Below, piece by piece: positions 36,683-45,695 of a stretch of 64,000 nt of DNA. Positions within the stretch are counted from its first letter, which is position 1, and each line of letters begins with the position of its first letter. The position numbers and the translations under genes are program-made. The notes beneath the pieces were generated by a model. That model worked only from the letters and a program-made list of their open reading frames with translations, did not search any database and had not been told where the DNA came from. Source of the DNA: Trinickia violacea (GTDB lineage: Bacteria; Pseudomonadota; Gammaproteobacteria; Burkholderiales; Burkholderiaceae); contig NZ_CP040078.1 in NCBI RefSeq assembly GCF_005280735.1, positions 3,162,001 through 3,226,000 of the forward strand, written 5' to 3'.

Positions 36683-37274
36683 AGTAACAATTTTTTAACG
36701 CTGATTTCCGGTCGCGACGAGCGTGGCGCGCTACTCAATAGCCTATACGCTGCGAAAGGATTTCTGGTGCAGGTATCACGGGTGGACACGACACGTGTGA
36801 CGCGTCTCGCCCGGCTGACTCACCGTGAAAGGCCAGTGATGGACATCGTGCACTCTGCAGACTACGTTTTGCAAGATTAGCAGAACCAGTTGGGCCCCTT
36901 TCTCGACATGCTTGTCCGGCTTCTGGTGTTGATTCGCACCCGAAATTGAGGTGACGACCGCACTAATCATTGATACCTGCGTCCGGATCAAGTCATCGCC
37001 GCGCGGAAGAATCCGCATTGATCGCAGGCGCTGCCCTGAACTATCCTTGAAGCCTTGTCCCATAAGGCTTCGAGAATAGTTCAGGCTCGACTACCGAAGC
37101 AAATCGACCCGGGCAGTGGTCTTGCGCTCCACATTTTCCACACGGTCTCCCTCATGAACAGCCGGTGCCAGGTACTCGCTTACGCGTGAGTTCATATTTC
37201 GGCGAACGTGATCACTGGTTCCTATTGATGGCATCAAGCAAATCACTCCAGCAGTGTGCCGTCTGTTTGTCTTG
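36683..37274. other. Gap without a supported gene
   Basis: A 95-codon minus frame (36776-37063) has no motif or ribosome site. No terminator hairpin with a U-run was found. Confidence 0.4.
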
Positions 37275-38012
37275 TCAGGCTACGCTCGCCGGCACACCCG
37301 ACGACCGCTCGATGGCCTTGATGACCCCGTGCTCGAGCGTCAGCTTCACGTTGCAAAGATCGCTAATGATCTGCGGATTATGTGACGCCAGAATCATGAT
37401 GCTCGCGCGACCGACGAACGACTGCATGCGTTCTTCAGCCTTCGCGACGAACGACGCGTCGCCGACGCTAAGCCATTCATCCATCAATAGGATGTCGGCT
37501 TCGACGCTGGTCACGATAGAAAACGCGAGTCGCAACACCATGCCGCTCGAATACGTCCGAACGGGCATGTGCAGGTACTCGCCCAACTCGGAGAACTCGG
37601 CAATCGACGGCGTCAACTCACGCATCTGTGCCTTTGAGGCACCGAGCATCAAACCGCGGAGAAGAATGTTTTCGTATCCGCTTGCCTCGTGGTCGAGACC
37701 CAACGTGACGTCGAGCAAGCTCGTGATGCGCCCCTCGCTGCGCAGGGTACCGAAAGTCGGTTCATAGATACCGGCCAGCATCCGCAAGAGCGTCGTCTTA
37801 CCGGCGCCGTTGTGCCCGACTAAACCAACACGGTCGCCCGGACGAATATCGAGCGTAATGTCGCGCAATGCTTCAACCACCGTGATATTCCGGCTGCCCG
37901 CCGCAATGCGGCCGCCCGTCGCCGCCGACAACACCATCTGCTTGAGTGAACGGTTGCCCGTCCCGTAGACAGGCAGGTGCAGGGTGCACTTGTCAAGACT
38001 GAGATAAGCCAT
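37275..38012 (-). CDS. wzt: Polysaccharide ABC exporter, ATP-binding subunit (Wzt/KpsT-like)
   Basis: A 245-residue ATPase with Walker A GHNGAGKTT, signature YSSGM and Walker B ILLMDEWLSVGDASF, plus an H-loop (LASHNP). Length and sequence fit Wzt/TagH-type subunits that lack the C-terminal carbohydrate-binding domain, so substrate recognition is probably by the permease alone. It starts 3 bases after the stop of the permease gene, forming an operon. It powers flipping of a lipid-linked O-antigen, capsule or teichoic-like chain across the inner membrane. Confidence 0.9.
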   Translation of the reverse strand: MAYLSLDKCTLHLPVYGTGNRSLKQMVLSAATGGRIAAGSRNITVVEALRDITLDIRPGDRVGLVGHNGAGKTTLLRMLAGIYEPTFGTLRSEGRITSLLDVTLGLDHEASGYENILLRGLMLGASKAQMRELTPSIAEFSELGEYLHMPVRTYSSGMVLRLAFSIVTSVEADILLMDEWLSVGDASFVAKAEERMQSFVGRASIMILASHNPQIISDLCNVKLTLEHGVIKAIERSSGVPASVA

Positions 38013-38015
38013 TGT

Positions 38016-38834
38016 TCAAATCCAAAACGCGATACGGGAGCGAAAACGCACGAAAAGCGGTGCCGCAATCAGGTAAAGAACGACGGTAACGCCGATTGCC
38101 CCACGGTAAATACCTGTAGAGGGAATCGTGCCGTAGATCGGTCCGCGCACAATCTCCATAAACAAAGCGAACGGATTAAACGCGGCGAGATACGCACGCG
38201 TTCCCAACGCTTCCGGTTTCCAAATGATCGGAGTAAGAAAGAAGGCAAGCTGCACGATACTTCCGACGATCGGCTGCATGTCGCGAAATCGCGTGCAGAA
38301 AATACCCAGGATAATCGATGCCGGAAATGCGGCGACCATGACGAGCAACACCCCGGGAATGGCCATCAGCCACGTCCAGCGAGGCGCGATGCCGAGCAAC
38401 AGCATGATCGGCACATAGGCAAGGATGTTGTGGCCGAACATCACGAAATTACGCCACAAGGCGCGCATGACGTGCAGCGTCAGCGGCAGGCGCACGGACC
38501 GCACCACCGTTTCAACTGCGCTGAAACATGCACATCCGTCGAGAAGAAGAGATGAAAGCAGACCCCAGGTAATAATGCCGAGGGCGAGATACGGCACGAA
38601 AGTATTCACGTCAATTTTGAACAGCGCGCCGTAAAGCGGCCCCATACCCGCGATGGTCACCAACATGGTCAGCGTAATCCAGAACGGGCCAAGCACCGAA
38701 CGCTTGTAGCGCTGGCGAATGTCTTGCCATGCAAATGTGGCCCACACTGGATAGTTTGTTACACCTTCGATGACGTCTCGAGCGGCTTTCGCGGCTCTGC
38801 TATCGCCGTTAGGGCTTAAAACGCTAGCTTGCAT
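38016..38834 (-). CDS. wzm: Polysaccharide ABC exporter, permease subunit (Wzm-like)
   Basis: A 272-residue integral membrane protein of the ABC2 type with six hydrophobic segments. The start was set at the ATG at 38834. WQDIRQRYKRSVLGPFWITL is the typical amphipathic N-terminal block, and FRDMQPIVGSIVQLAFFLTP the late family block. It partners the ATPase downstream, 3 bases away. The frame is intact. An epimerase fragment lies just upstream on the same strand, so the cluster once also made its own sugar nucleotide. Confidence 0.9.
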   Translation of the reverse strand: MQASVLSPNGDSRAAKAARDVIEGVTNYPVWATFAWQDIRQRYKRSVLGPFWITLTMLVTIAGMGPLYGALFKIDVNTFVPYLALGIITWGLLSSLLLDGCACFSAVETVVRSVRLPLTLHVMRALWRNFVMFGHNILAYVPIMLLLGIAPRWTWLMAIPGVLLVMVAAFPASIILGIFCTRFRDMQPIVGSIVQLAFFLTPIIWKPEALGTRAYLAAFNPFALFMEIVRGPIYGTIPSTGIYRGAIGVTVVLYLIAAPLFVRFRSRIAFWI

Positions 38835-38889
38835 AAAGAATCCTATATGAGCCGTGATGTCGGGAGCGCCGGAAAATGTTGGAAAATAT

Positions 38890-39117
38890 TCATTCACGCG
38901 AAGCCCCAGGGAGAAACATAGACATCCTGGTATATTTTCCTATGACTTCCGGCGCGTAGTAAGGCCCACCGATCAAAGTAATCTTCTCCAGTGGTATCGG
39001 CACGCATAGTACAGCGCCATCCAGATCGACAACGGTAACGTTCCATCCCTTGTCGAGAAGATAATTGGTCAAATGAAAACCAATGAATCCGAGTCCACAA
39101 GCTATTAATGCTCTCAT
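38890..39117 (-). pseudogene. NAD-dependent epimerase/dehydratase, N-terminal fragment
   Basis: A 75-codon frame starting RALIACGLGFIGFHLTNYLL, the Rossmann beta-alpha-beta of SDR-type sugar nucleotide epimerases (GxxGxxG as GLGFIG with the usual TGG altered to ACG). It continues to GWNVTVVDLDGA, then diverges and stops. About 250 residues are missing. Confidence 0.7.
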
Positions 39118-39189
39118 CCCTTAAAATTCACCAGGCTATCTATTTGATACATGCGACGTCATGGACTTCTTAGATTTACTGCAGTATTT

Positions 39190-39560
39190 TGAGTAATATG
39201 AGTGCAATACCTGATCATTATTCAAAGACATGGATTCTTTAGCGCTTATCCGGCCGGGCGAACAAAACGCCCTAAGCTTCTCGCAATGGTGCGTCGCATT
39301 CATCCGATATCGTTGCAAGGCGAAGCGACGCCGCGGAGCGCAGCTCGAAAGGCTCATTTCTCCACACGGCGGATCACTAAATCTAAGCATCCGACGTTCA
39401 TGTCCTCGTCAATGGTTGTTTTCGGCACGATTGTTGAGCCGCACGGTGGCTTTAAGGCTTATGGGCGGCTTCTCGCCAATTATTTCGGGAAGGTCCATCT
39501 TTGCTGCCGGGTAGCTGCGAACTTGGGCATAGAGGTTTCCGCGTGTCACAGCCTCCGAAT
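39190..39560 (-). mobile_element. IS6-family transposase 3' relic
   Basis: QVRSYPAAKMDLPEI and VRLNNRAENNH match the IS6 transposase at 31095 (DQLRSYPAAKAEIPEL, ARLNNRAENSH), including the catalytic E. A stop follows the H. ERRMLRF and then PRRRFALQRYRM continue the family tail. The sequence is heavily mutated. The rest of 39118-39640 shows nothing else. Confidence 0.58.
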
Positions 39561-39640
39561 GCCGCACCCGTCTAAAAGGGTCTTTACCTAAACCTCTCGG
39601 GGCGCATCCGCGGCAGCACGTCCGGCTTCGATCCATGTTC

Positions 39641-40110
39641 GTCGGCTACACGCCACGACGCGTACGATCGAGCAACCAAGCTGGGACCGAGACGGCAGTA
39701 CCTTCGGACTGCGTAGCTGTTGACTACAGCCCAAAGGCGGTGGGCGTGGTAGAGCGATTTCGTCTTTTCATCTCCACAACCTTCGGTGCTACTACTTCAA
39801 AGCGAAAGAACTGTTCCATTTTCGATCCTAATAGCTTGGCATGCTTACATTGAATGCAGTATGGTATAGAGCCGCGCGACGAACTATTAACAATTGTGAA
39901 CGGCAGTTGCGTAGCGCTGTCAAACCGCACCGAGCCCAAACGGATGCTATGAATGCGCTTGCGGGCAGATTCTGGCGCGTTTCCAACGGCAAATGATCCT
40001 GTTACCGGTGCGACACGCACGATTTGACCGTCACCGGGGCAACGCGGATGGATGATCCTCACCGGTTGATCGTCCACTTTAACAAATCGCAAATCCGCTC
40101 CCTTGACTAG
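39641..40110. other. Gap without a supported gene
   Basis: The long minus frame here is only read-through from the tpsA relic and has no homology. The region is presumably the rest of the sequence that replaced the 3' end of tpsA. Confidence 0.4.
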
Positions 40111-40408
40111 GTGCGCGCCATCCTCGACGGCACGCGCGCGCTCGACTTTGCTCCCGCTGCAAGCCCCGGTGATCGTCATGAGTGGGTCGCCGCGGTGCCG
40201 CGCCGCTTCCCTTATAACCAGATCAAACGGCCTCATCGTGCGCTTGTCCTGCGCTATTCGCGACGCTTTCGCGGCTTCAGCCGCGCTCACATGAAAAGGT
40301 TGGTGCAGGGCTGGACACGCGGGCAGAGGCTCGCTTGGGTGAAGGGCGCGCCCGCGAATGCCTTCGCCTGTCGCTACACCGACGAGGATCCGTTCACGCT
40401 CGCTGGGG
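40111..40408 (+). pseudogene. Integrase-core transposase, N-terminal helix-turn-helix fragment
   Basis: The plus strand encodes RALDFAPAASPGDRHEWVAA, QIKRPHRALVLRYSRRFRGF, SRAHMKRLVQGWTRG and FACRYTDED. This pattern matches the DNA-binding N-terminus of DDE integrase-type transposases (..GYSRxQxTRLxxxW...PFARRYT..). The rve domain is absent. It abuts the tpsA relic at about 40409. Confidence 0.55.
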
Positions 40409-41691
40409 CCTGCGAGAATGCGAGCGTTGTCGTTGGTGATACTGCCTTGGGCAGTGAGCGACATCGCGCCGTTGGCGGCGAAGAGAATACCGAGGTTGGC
40501 CGCGCTTGAATCGTTCGTGATGTTGCCGCCTGCCGTGAGCGTCACCGTTCCACCCGTCGCGGAGCCGTTCGAGGCGACCTCCCCTACCTGGATGACGCTT
40601 CCCGTATTGGAGATGGTGCCGCTGTTGGTCAAATTCACTGACCCGTCCTGCGCAGTCAGCGTCGAGGGGCCGGTCGTATCGTCGGTCAAGGTGATGCCGC
40701 TCACGCGGACGCTCACGTCATTGGCCGCCGCCAAGTGCGTGCCCTGCAGCGAGACGGCGCCCGGTGTCGAGATGGAAATATCGTGCGCGGCGGTGATGGC
40801 ACTGTCCGCCGCACTCACCTTCCCGTTCGTCGACACCACCACGTCGCCCGCGTTCGCGTATAGGGGACCGAGGCCGCGCACATCGGCGCCCTGGTCCGTC
40901 ACAATCAGTTGCACGCGACGGGCCGTAAGTCCTCCCGTCGGGGTGATGTCCACCGCGATGCCAGGATTCGATGCGCCGGGCGACATTTGGCTGCTGAGCC
41001 AGTCGTGGGTGTTGTCCGAAGCGGAATAGCTGGTGTCGTAGGTCGCCGTGCTGCTACCGATGATGGCGCGAATACCGCTGGAGGAACTTGTGTAACTGTT
41101 CGTCACCGGATCATTCACCGCCAACTGCTTCGCGATGAGGTCGAGATTGACCAGCGTGCTCGACAGGCCGCCCAGGCCGATGGTGATGCCACCGTGGTTT
41201 GTGGTCAGGATGACGTTGCGCTGGGTGACGTCCGGCGCGAGCGTCAGGTCGTCGAAACTCACCTGCCCAGTCGAGAGCACGACGTGGCCCGCGTTCTGAA
41301 AGCTGCCGCCATCGACCGTGATTCCGTTCGGATTGGCCAGAATGACGTTCGCACGCGGACCAAGCACGTTGATAGCGCCCTGAATCAGCGACGAGTTCGT
41401 GCTCGTCACCTCGTTGACAATCGTCCCTGCGTTGATGCCCACGTTGTTCAAATCCGCGACAGCCGCCGAAACGTTGAACGACGAATAGGTGTTGTGCGAA
41501 ACAGCGCCGACAGTCGGCGCGATGTTGACTATCTGGTGTCCATTGGCAGCGGTTGAAACCGATGTCGCGGTGCCGCCGTCCGCAACGATGGCCGCTGCGT
41601 TCGCTCCGGCGGCAAATACCGGCAGTACGGCCGGCACGAATAGTCTAGGAACCAAGCCCAAACCCAACGGGTAACGCCAACCAAATTTCAT
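40409..41691 (-). pseudogene. TpsA exoprotein, N-terminal 425 residues, 3' end lost
   Basis: The ATG at 41691 opens a signal peptide (GLVPRLFVPAVLPVFAAGANA). A complete TPS domain follows: GHQIVNIAPTVGAVSHNTYS, VNEVTSTNSSLIQG, ANVILANPNGITVDGG (NPNG motif) and TGQVSFDDL. The beta-helix repeats begin (VSLQGTHLAAANDVSVRVSG, GNITNDSSAANLGILFAANG) and stop at ITNDNARILA, where a transposase fragment intrudes. The frame runs on as nonsense to 39724. Upstream lie the lipoprotein (16 bases) and the 265-residue gene. No tpsB is linked. Confidence 0.86.
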
Positions 41692-41707
41692 GGAAATTGG
41701 GAAATAG

Positions 41708-41842
41708 TCAAAAATTCGTATCCACATGGCAACTGCCGAACCCAGCGCCGTTTGTGGCCGTCGCACCACAGCCGAATACACTGCAGGCCGTCAGAAACAG
41801 CGCTACCGAAAAGAAAACCATCAGTCGAGCCAGGAGAAGCAT
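41708..41842 (-). CDS. Small cysteine-rich lipoprotein, copy 2
   Basis: A 44-residue protein from the ATG at 41842 with hydrophobic leader MVFFSVALFLTAC, giving a lipobox cysteine at residue 20. The mature peptide has C25 and C38 and shares FGCGAT and ATNGAGFGSCH with copy 1 at 18985. It ends 16 bases before the tpsA start, as in copy 1. It is probably anchored in the outer or inner membrane. Function is unknown; BcpO-like by position and size. Confidence 0.7.
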   Translation of the reverse strand: MLLLARLMVFFSVALFLTACSVFGCGATATNGAGFGSCHVDTNF

Positions 41843-41941
41843 TTCTACCACGCGGTTAGATATGCAAACCAACTCATTTCAAAGCCTCTTTCGGACTAGT
41901 CCCACAAACTCGCACGGCTCTCACTCCCGACGACTCGCGCA

Positions 41942-42157
41942 TCAAGCGTCCCTGACGCTCTCAATTTCGACGTGAAGGCATGCCACACCAAAGACGAATG
42001 CGGTAATCGCCTTGCCCAACCAAACATCCAAGAAAGACGCGTTGCCGTCAAAAACATCAAATGCCTGATGCAAGCAATACACCCCGAACACAAATAGCGA
42101 AATTCCAGCGGTTACAAGAAAAAGGTGAACCAATCTATGATTGAAAATATTTCTCAC
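41942..42157 (-). CDS. Small two-helix membrane protein
   Basis: A 71-residue protein with a GTG start at 42157 and ggag five bases upstream. Two hydrophobic helices (LVHLFLVTAGISLFVFGVYC and GKAITAFVFGVACL) make it an inner-membrane protein. It lies between the 265-residue gene and the lipoprotein gene, on their strand. Several CDI immunity proteins are small membrane proteins, so an immunity role is possible but unproven. Confidence 0.55.
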   Translation of the reverse strand: MRNIFNHRLVHLFLVTAGISLFVFGVYCLHQAFDVFDGNASFLDVWLGKAITAFVFGVACLHVEIESVRDA

Positions 42158-42226
42158 GTCTCCATCGAAAGTAGCGTTTTGTGATGCACGACCGATGGCA
42201 GCGTTTCAGGCTTTGTCTGATTGAAT

Positions 42227-43024
42227 TCATCCATAAATGAGCGCTCTCAGTTTCCATTGCAGGCTCGCCGTGTCTTCCCCGGCGAAGCAGTCATCAGACA
42301 CCTGAATTTCGGTAACACCGCTCACTAGCCCACTCACGCGCAACCATTCAGCCGAATGCACACGCGCCCTGCTATTGGGCCCGACGCGAGCCCAAAACAA
42401 ATCGCTTAGCCACATCGTTGCTCCTATCGCTTCCACGTAGCCACGCCGCGATTCCCAGTGCCCCGGGTTCTCGGAAATATCAATCACCGTCCGCTCGTAG
42501 GGCGGCGGCAATTCGTTCGACTCCATGGCCAAATGTGAGCAAGACCGGCCAGCGATTTCATACTCGAGCGGGTCTCGTACGTTCTGCCAATGGCCATACT
42601 GGACATCCGACACCCACGCTTGAACAAATCCGTGCAAAGGCAGGAAGGACTTCACCCACTGTTCCCATTTTCCCGCTGCACCGCCTTGAATTTCCCTGAC
42701 AACGATGAAGGCGTGCTCGCGCGGACTAACCACCTCATACTGAAATGAAAGGTCGGTGGTTTCGAGATGCGCCCAAGTTCCTCGTAACGCTACCTTCCTT
42801 AAGATCGCCTCGGCCGAGACGGTTGCACCCAGCTCGAGAAAAGTCGTATCAATTTCAAGCCGCCTCATCACGTTAATGATCAGCTGTAACGCTTCCAAGC
42901 AGTCAATTGCAGCGCCTCTGGGCTGCAAGCTCACGGCGCCTCGAATTAACTCGATATCCTTCCAATTAACAGCGTCCCGAAGAGCAAAGACAAGCCTCAA
43001 TTCTTCCGTTCTTGCGCGCGTCAT
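42227..43024 (-). CDS. TPS-linked 265-residue protein, copy 2
   Basis: A 265-residue protein from the ATG at 43024, equal in length to its paralogue at 19211 and similar end to end. Examples are TRARTEELRLVFAL, LEIDTTFLELGATVSAEAIL, RGTWAHLETTDLSFQYEVV, LHGFVQAWVSDVQYGHWQN and CFAGEDTAS. No membrane segment, signal or known catalytic motif is seen. The conserved linkage to a lipoprotein and TpsA in two separated loci suggests a functional part of this TPS subtype. Possible jobs are immunity or TpsA maturation; the sequence does not decide. Confidence 0.68.
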   Translation of the reverse strand: MTRARTEELRLVFALRDAVNWKDIELIRGAVSLQPRGAAIDCLEALQLIINVMRRLEIDTTFLELGATVSAEAILRKVALRGTWAHLETTDLSFQYEVVSPREHAFIVVREIQGGAAGKWEQWVKSFLPLHGFVQAWVSDVQYGHWQNVRDPLEYEIAGRSCSHLAMESNELPPPYERTVIDISENPGHWESRRGYVEAIGATMWLSDLFWARVGPNSRARVHSAEWLRVSGLVSGVTEIQVSDDCFAGEDTASLQWKLRALIYG

Positions 43025-43095
43025 CGATACGCCCCCACCGTCGGTGCCAACCTTGGATTGAGAAGGAACGTCACTGTTAGGCGCCCGACCCGTCA

Positions 43096-43401
43096 TCACT
43101 TACGACCACCAGCCCATGGACTTAATTCGCTCCGCACCGCCCACACACCCATGAAAGCCAAGGCACTGTCAATATCCGCTAGGACTTTCACGCGTTCGTC
43201 TGCGGCCATCTTGATGACACTGCCCCCTGCCACGACCCAATCCGTTAGCGTATCCTCGTACACGCTGGCCAGCCCCCCGAGCTCAACCGTGACGCAAGCC
43301 ATTCGCTCATCCCCAAAATATTCAACCTTATCGCGGACTACAATCTGTATGAGGAAGCCGTCCGAATGGCTCACGCATTGCGGCGAATGCCTTTCGAACA
43401 C
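43096..43401 (-). CDS. Hypothetical protein upstream of copy 2
   Basis: A 101-residue protein with alternating beta-type sequence (FLIQIVVRDKVEYFGDERMA, CVTVELGGLASVYEDTL) and a helical end. It lies 71 bases before the 265-residue gene, in the position DUF6966-like 20115-20414 holds in module 1, but is not similar to it. This would suit a variable immunity gene. No family was recognised. Confidence 0.45.
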   Translation of the reverse strand: MFERHSPQCVSHSDGFLIQIVVRDKVEYFGDERMACVTVELGGLASVYEDTLTDWVVAGGSVIKMAADERVKVLADIDSALAFMGVWAVRSELSPWAGGRK

Positions 43402-43695
43402 GCTGATTTCTTTCTATAAGGACGCCAGTCAAAGGCCGTCGCGCGGAATTTCAAGTTAATGGAGAGGCTCCCGGTGCTACCCTATGCCCCGTGTGACAAG
43501 CGATGTACCACACGCTCTACAGTCGAGTCTCAAAGCATGTTTAGCGATAAACGACCACTCTTTCAGACTTCTCTCCGGAACTAACCGGACGGACCGCTCG
43601 AAAGTTGTCAACAACGGAATTAACTGACACCGGGCTTGGCAGGCACCGGCCAGACTGAATCCGGCCGCGTGCCGCCACCACACGCATCGGGCCGG

Positions 43696-43992
43696 TCAAT
43701 CGTGGTGATCGTCGTCGTGCCCGTGTTGCTTCGCCTCGTGCATCGGGTGTTTATCCCCATGCTCGTGCGCGACCTGCCGTTGATGCGCCTCCCAATCTTT
43801 CCGTTCCCACATGCGATGGCCATCGTAATAACGGTCGCCATGCCAACCTGGCGTTTCGACAGCCGGTGCTGCCGGGGAGTTAACCGCCGAGTCCTCACCG
43901 AAGTTGATTGTCACACCCGCATGGGCCGCACCGGCAGCGGCGAGTCCAAGGCAAGCGATGAGCGAGGGAACGAACGGAAGCTTCATTTTCAT
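43696..43992 (-). CDS. Small secreted histidine-rich protein
   Basis: A 98-residue protein with a signal peptide (residues 1-25, CLGLAAAGAAHA). The mature part has WHGDRYYDGHRMWERKDWEA and ends in a His/Asp-rich tail (HEAKQHGHDDDHHD). It resembles short periplasmic proteins of the DUF2502/HHHH-motif type and could bind divalent metals through the tail. Binding is inferred from composition. It is monocistronic. Confidence 0.65.
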   Translation of the reverse strand: MKMKLPFVPSLIACLGLAAAGAAHAGVTINFGEDSAVNSPAAPAVETPGWHGDRYYDGHRMWERKDWEAHQRQVAHEHGDKHPMHEAKQHGHDDDHHD

Positions 43993-44154
43993 AAGGATGA
44001 TTCCACAAAAAGCAAATTGAACAATTTCGACACCGATCCTTCCTTGCGTAGCGGAGCTCTCCCGCAGACTACGAACACTTTAGCCATCTTGAGTTTTGTT
44101 TTGGCTGCGCGATCGGTTCGCGCATGGTGTACAACGGGCAGCTGAATTGACACG

Positions 44155-44361
44155 TCAGGCGACCTTTCCAGCGACGAGGCCGATAAGGAAACAGACGGCG
44201 GTCACCAACCAAGTGACGATCTCGACGAAATCCTGCTCATCGAGACACGCCCCATGGAAACACCATATCTCCAATACCTCTGCTGCCACCAGCCAGATCA
44301 GGAGCGCTGCGACACCACCTTTCAGAACACTAAACTTGCCGATTCTGTTGTTCGTTTGCAT
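44155..44361 (-). CDS. Small membrane protein
   Basis: A 68-residue protein taken from an internal ATG (QTNNRIGKFSVLKG follows); the frame is open for 18 more codons upstream. Two hydrophobic helices (GGVAALLIWLVAAEVLEI and IVTWLVTAVCFLIGLVAG) enclose CFHGACLDEQDF. No family is recognised. It may be another small TPS-linked membrane protein or a stray. Confidence 0.4.
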   Translation of the reverse strand: MQTNNRIGKFSVLKGGVAALLIWLVAAEVLEIWCFHGACLDEQDFVEIVTWLVTAVCFLIGLVAGKVA

Positions 44362-44988
44362 GAGCTGCAGGCGAGAAGAATCGATCCATCCCGCGATGGG
44401 ACGGCGCGGGAACATTTTGCTGGCGCGTCAGGTGCCCTGCGGCCGGCTACAACCCGACGTCGAGGTCGCAAACTCGCGCGACGATAAAGTCTATCGCCCT
44501 GCCCGCAAAACAACTGTCAATAATTGACACGCCGATTGGGCGTGGACGCCGCGCTCGCGGAGCCGCCAGAAAAATGCGCCATGCAAGTGGTCTGTGACGT
44601 GAGGTCGACAGTGGAAAACGTTGTGGAAAACTTCGTAAGGTTGAGGGCGTGATACGATGCGTAACGTTTAGGCAAACTGAGGATCTGGCGGTGTTGCGTG
44701 TGTAGCGGGCGTGCGGGGCGATGCAAGAAAGTTGTGCACAAGGATAGCGCGTGACAATGTGTCTTATTTCCACTTCGTGAGCAGGTGCCGCCGCTAAATG
44801 CCCCTCAACCAGGCCGACAGATTGTGTTGATTCGCACGGCATTCCTGCCTTTGCGAGGCCCATAAATGCTCGATCGGCGCGCACAGGACACGCGAAAGTA
44901 CGCGCCTGGTACGTGCAAGGCCCCGTTTAGCGCGCATGCGCAGCAATACCTCCGCTACCCTGCCCCGCCGACATTTTTTACGTTCTGT
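44362..44988. other. Gap without a supported gene
   Basis: Several overlapping frames occur on both strands without motifs. Its right end carries the promoter of the phage-like operon. Confidence 0.4.
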
Positions 44989-45016
44989 TTGACAATTAAC
45001 ATTTCCGGTCTACTAT
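44989..45016 (+). promoter_or_regulatory. Sigma-70-type promoter for the phage-like operon
   Basis: TTGACA at 44989-44994 and TACTAT at 45011-45016, separated by 16 bases, in an AT-rich pocket. This is the best consensus match noticed in the window. Confidence 0.6.
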
Positions 45017-45049
45017 CGCCTATTAATTGGAAGCTGTACTGGTGTGCCC

Positions 45050-45072
45050 GGAACCCGCCTCGTGCGGGTTCC
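45050..45072 (+). promoter_or_regulatory. Leader hairpin before the phage-like gene
   Basis: GGAACCCGC (45050-45058) pairs perfectly with GCGGGTTCC (45064-45072) around a 5-base loop, between the promoter and the ATG at 45103. No U-run follows, so it is an RNA structure or protein site rather than a terminator. Confidence 0.5.
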
Positions 45073-45102
45073 GACCGTATACGGGGACGCTTTTCGTTCG
45101 CC

Positions 45103-45693
45103 ATGAAATCCCCCTACACCGACACGGCACAGGCGCTGCGCGACACGCTGCGCCTGACGGTCGAGCGCAGCGCCGCATCGTCGCTCGCCACCCTGCACCA
45201 GCAGGCCATCGGCGAGACCGTGCTGCTTGGCGAGGCGGCCTGCGTCCAGGCCACCCGTATCCGCCGCCAGCTCGAACAACTGCCGCCCCTACAGCAGGCC
45301 CTGCTCACCGTCAGCTACGCGCCGCGTGAGGTCGTGTGCTGTCGCCGTCGCCGCCGCTGCGCCGGGCACTATCCCAATCCCGAGTGGGCCCACGCACTCG
45401 CGCTCGTCGTCGCGCACACCGCTCCGCTTTTCATCGCCCATAGCCCGAACCTGCGGCTGCGGCAAGCGCTCGTCGCAAACCTGCTCACCCATACGCATGA
45501 AACCGCCGTCGAACTGGCCGCGCGCTGCGGCGTGCACCGCATCACCGTCGCGAACCACACGGCCATCCTGTCACACGCGATGATCGGCACCCGCACGAAA
45601 GGCGGCGCCCTCAATCACGCGTCCGAGCGCATCGATACGCTTCTGCGCGACGCGAGCATCGTAGTCAGCGCGGATGATGCGCAAGCGGCCTGA
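45103..45693 (+). CDS. Phage-type putative DNA-binding protein
   Basis: A 196-residue basic protein. A central segment CCRRRRRCAGHYPN is arginine- and cysteine-rich. Near the end, AVELAARCGVHRITVANHTA looks like a helix-turn-helix. It directly precedes a ParB/methylase gene (2-base gap), an arrangement seen in Burkholderia prophages. A transcription-control role, perhaps activation of late genes, is a reasonable guess; no family is certain. It has its own promoter and a leader hairpin. Confidence 0.55.
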   Translation: MKSPYTDTAQALRDTLRLTVERSAASSLATLHQQAIGETVLLGEAACVQATRIRRQLEQLPPLQQALLTVSYAPREVVCCRRRRRCAGHYPNPEWAHALALVVAHTAPLFIAHSPNLRLRQALVANLLTHTHETAVELAARCGVHRITVANHTAILSHAMIGTRTKGGALNHASERIDTLLRDASIVVSADDAQAA

Positions 45694-45695
45694 TC

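Noticed and set aside
36776..37063. 95-codon minus-strand frame in the gap after the S41 protease
   Set aside because: No motif, no ribosome site and unusual residue mix; judged chance.
39724..40408. Extension of the tpsA frame to the stop at 39724
   Set aside because: After NDNARILA the sequence is read antisense through a transposase fragment and unrelated DNA, so it is run-on and not part of TpsA.
40909..41556. 215-codon plus-strand frame opposite the second tpsA
   Set aside because: Shadow of the TPS-domain coding strand; no homology or start signal.
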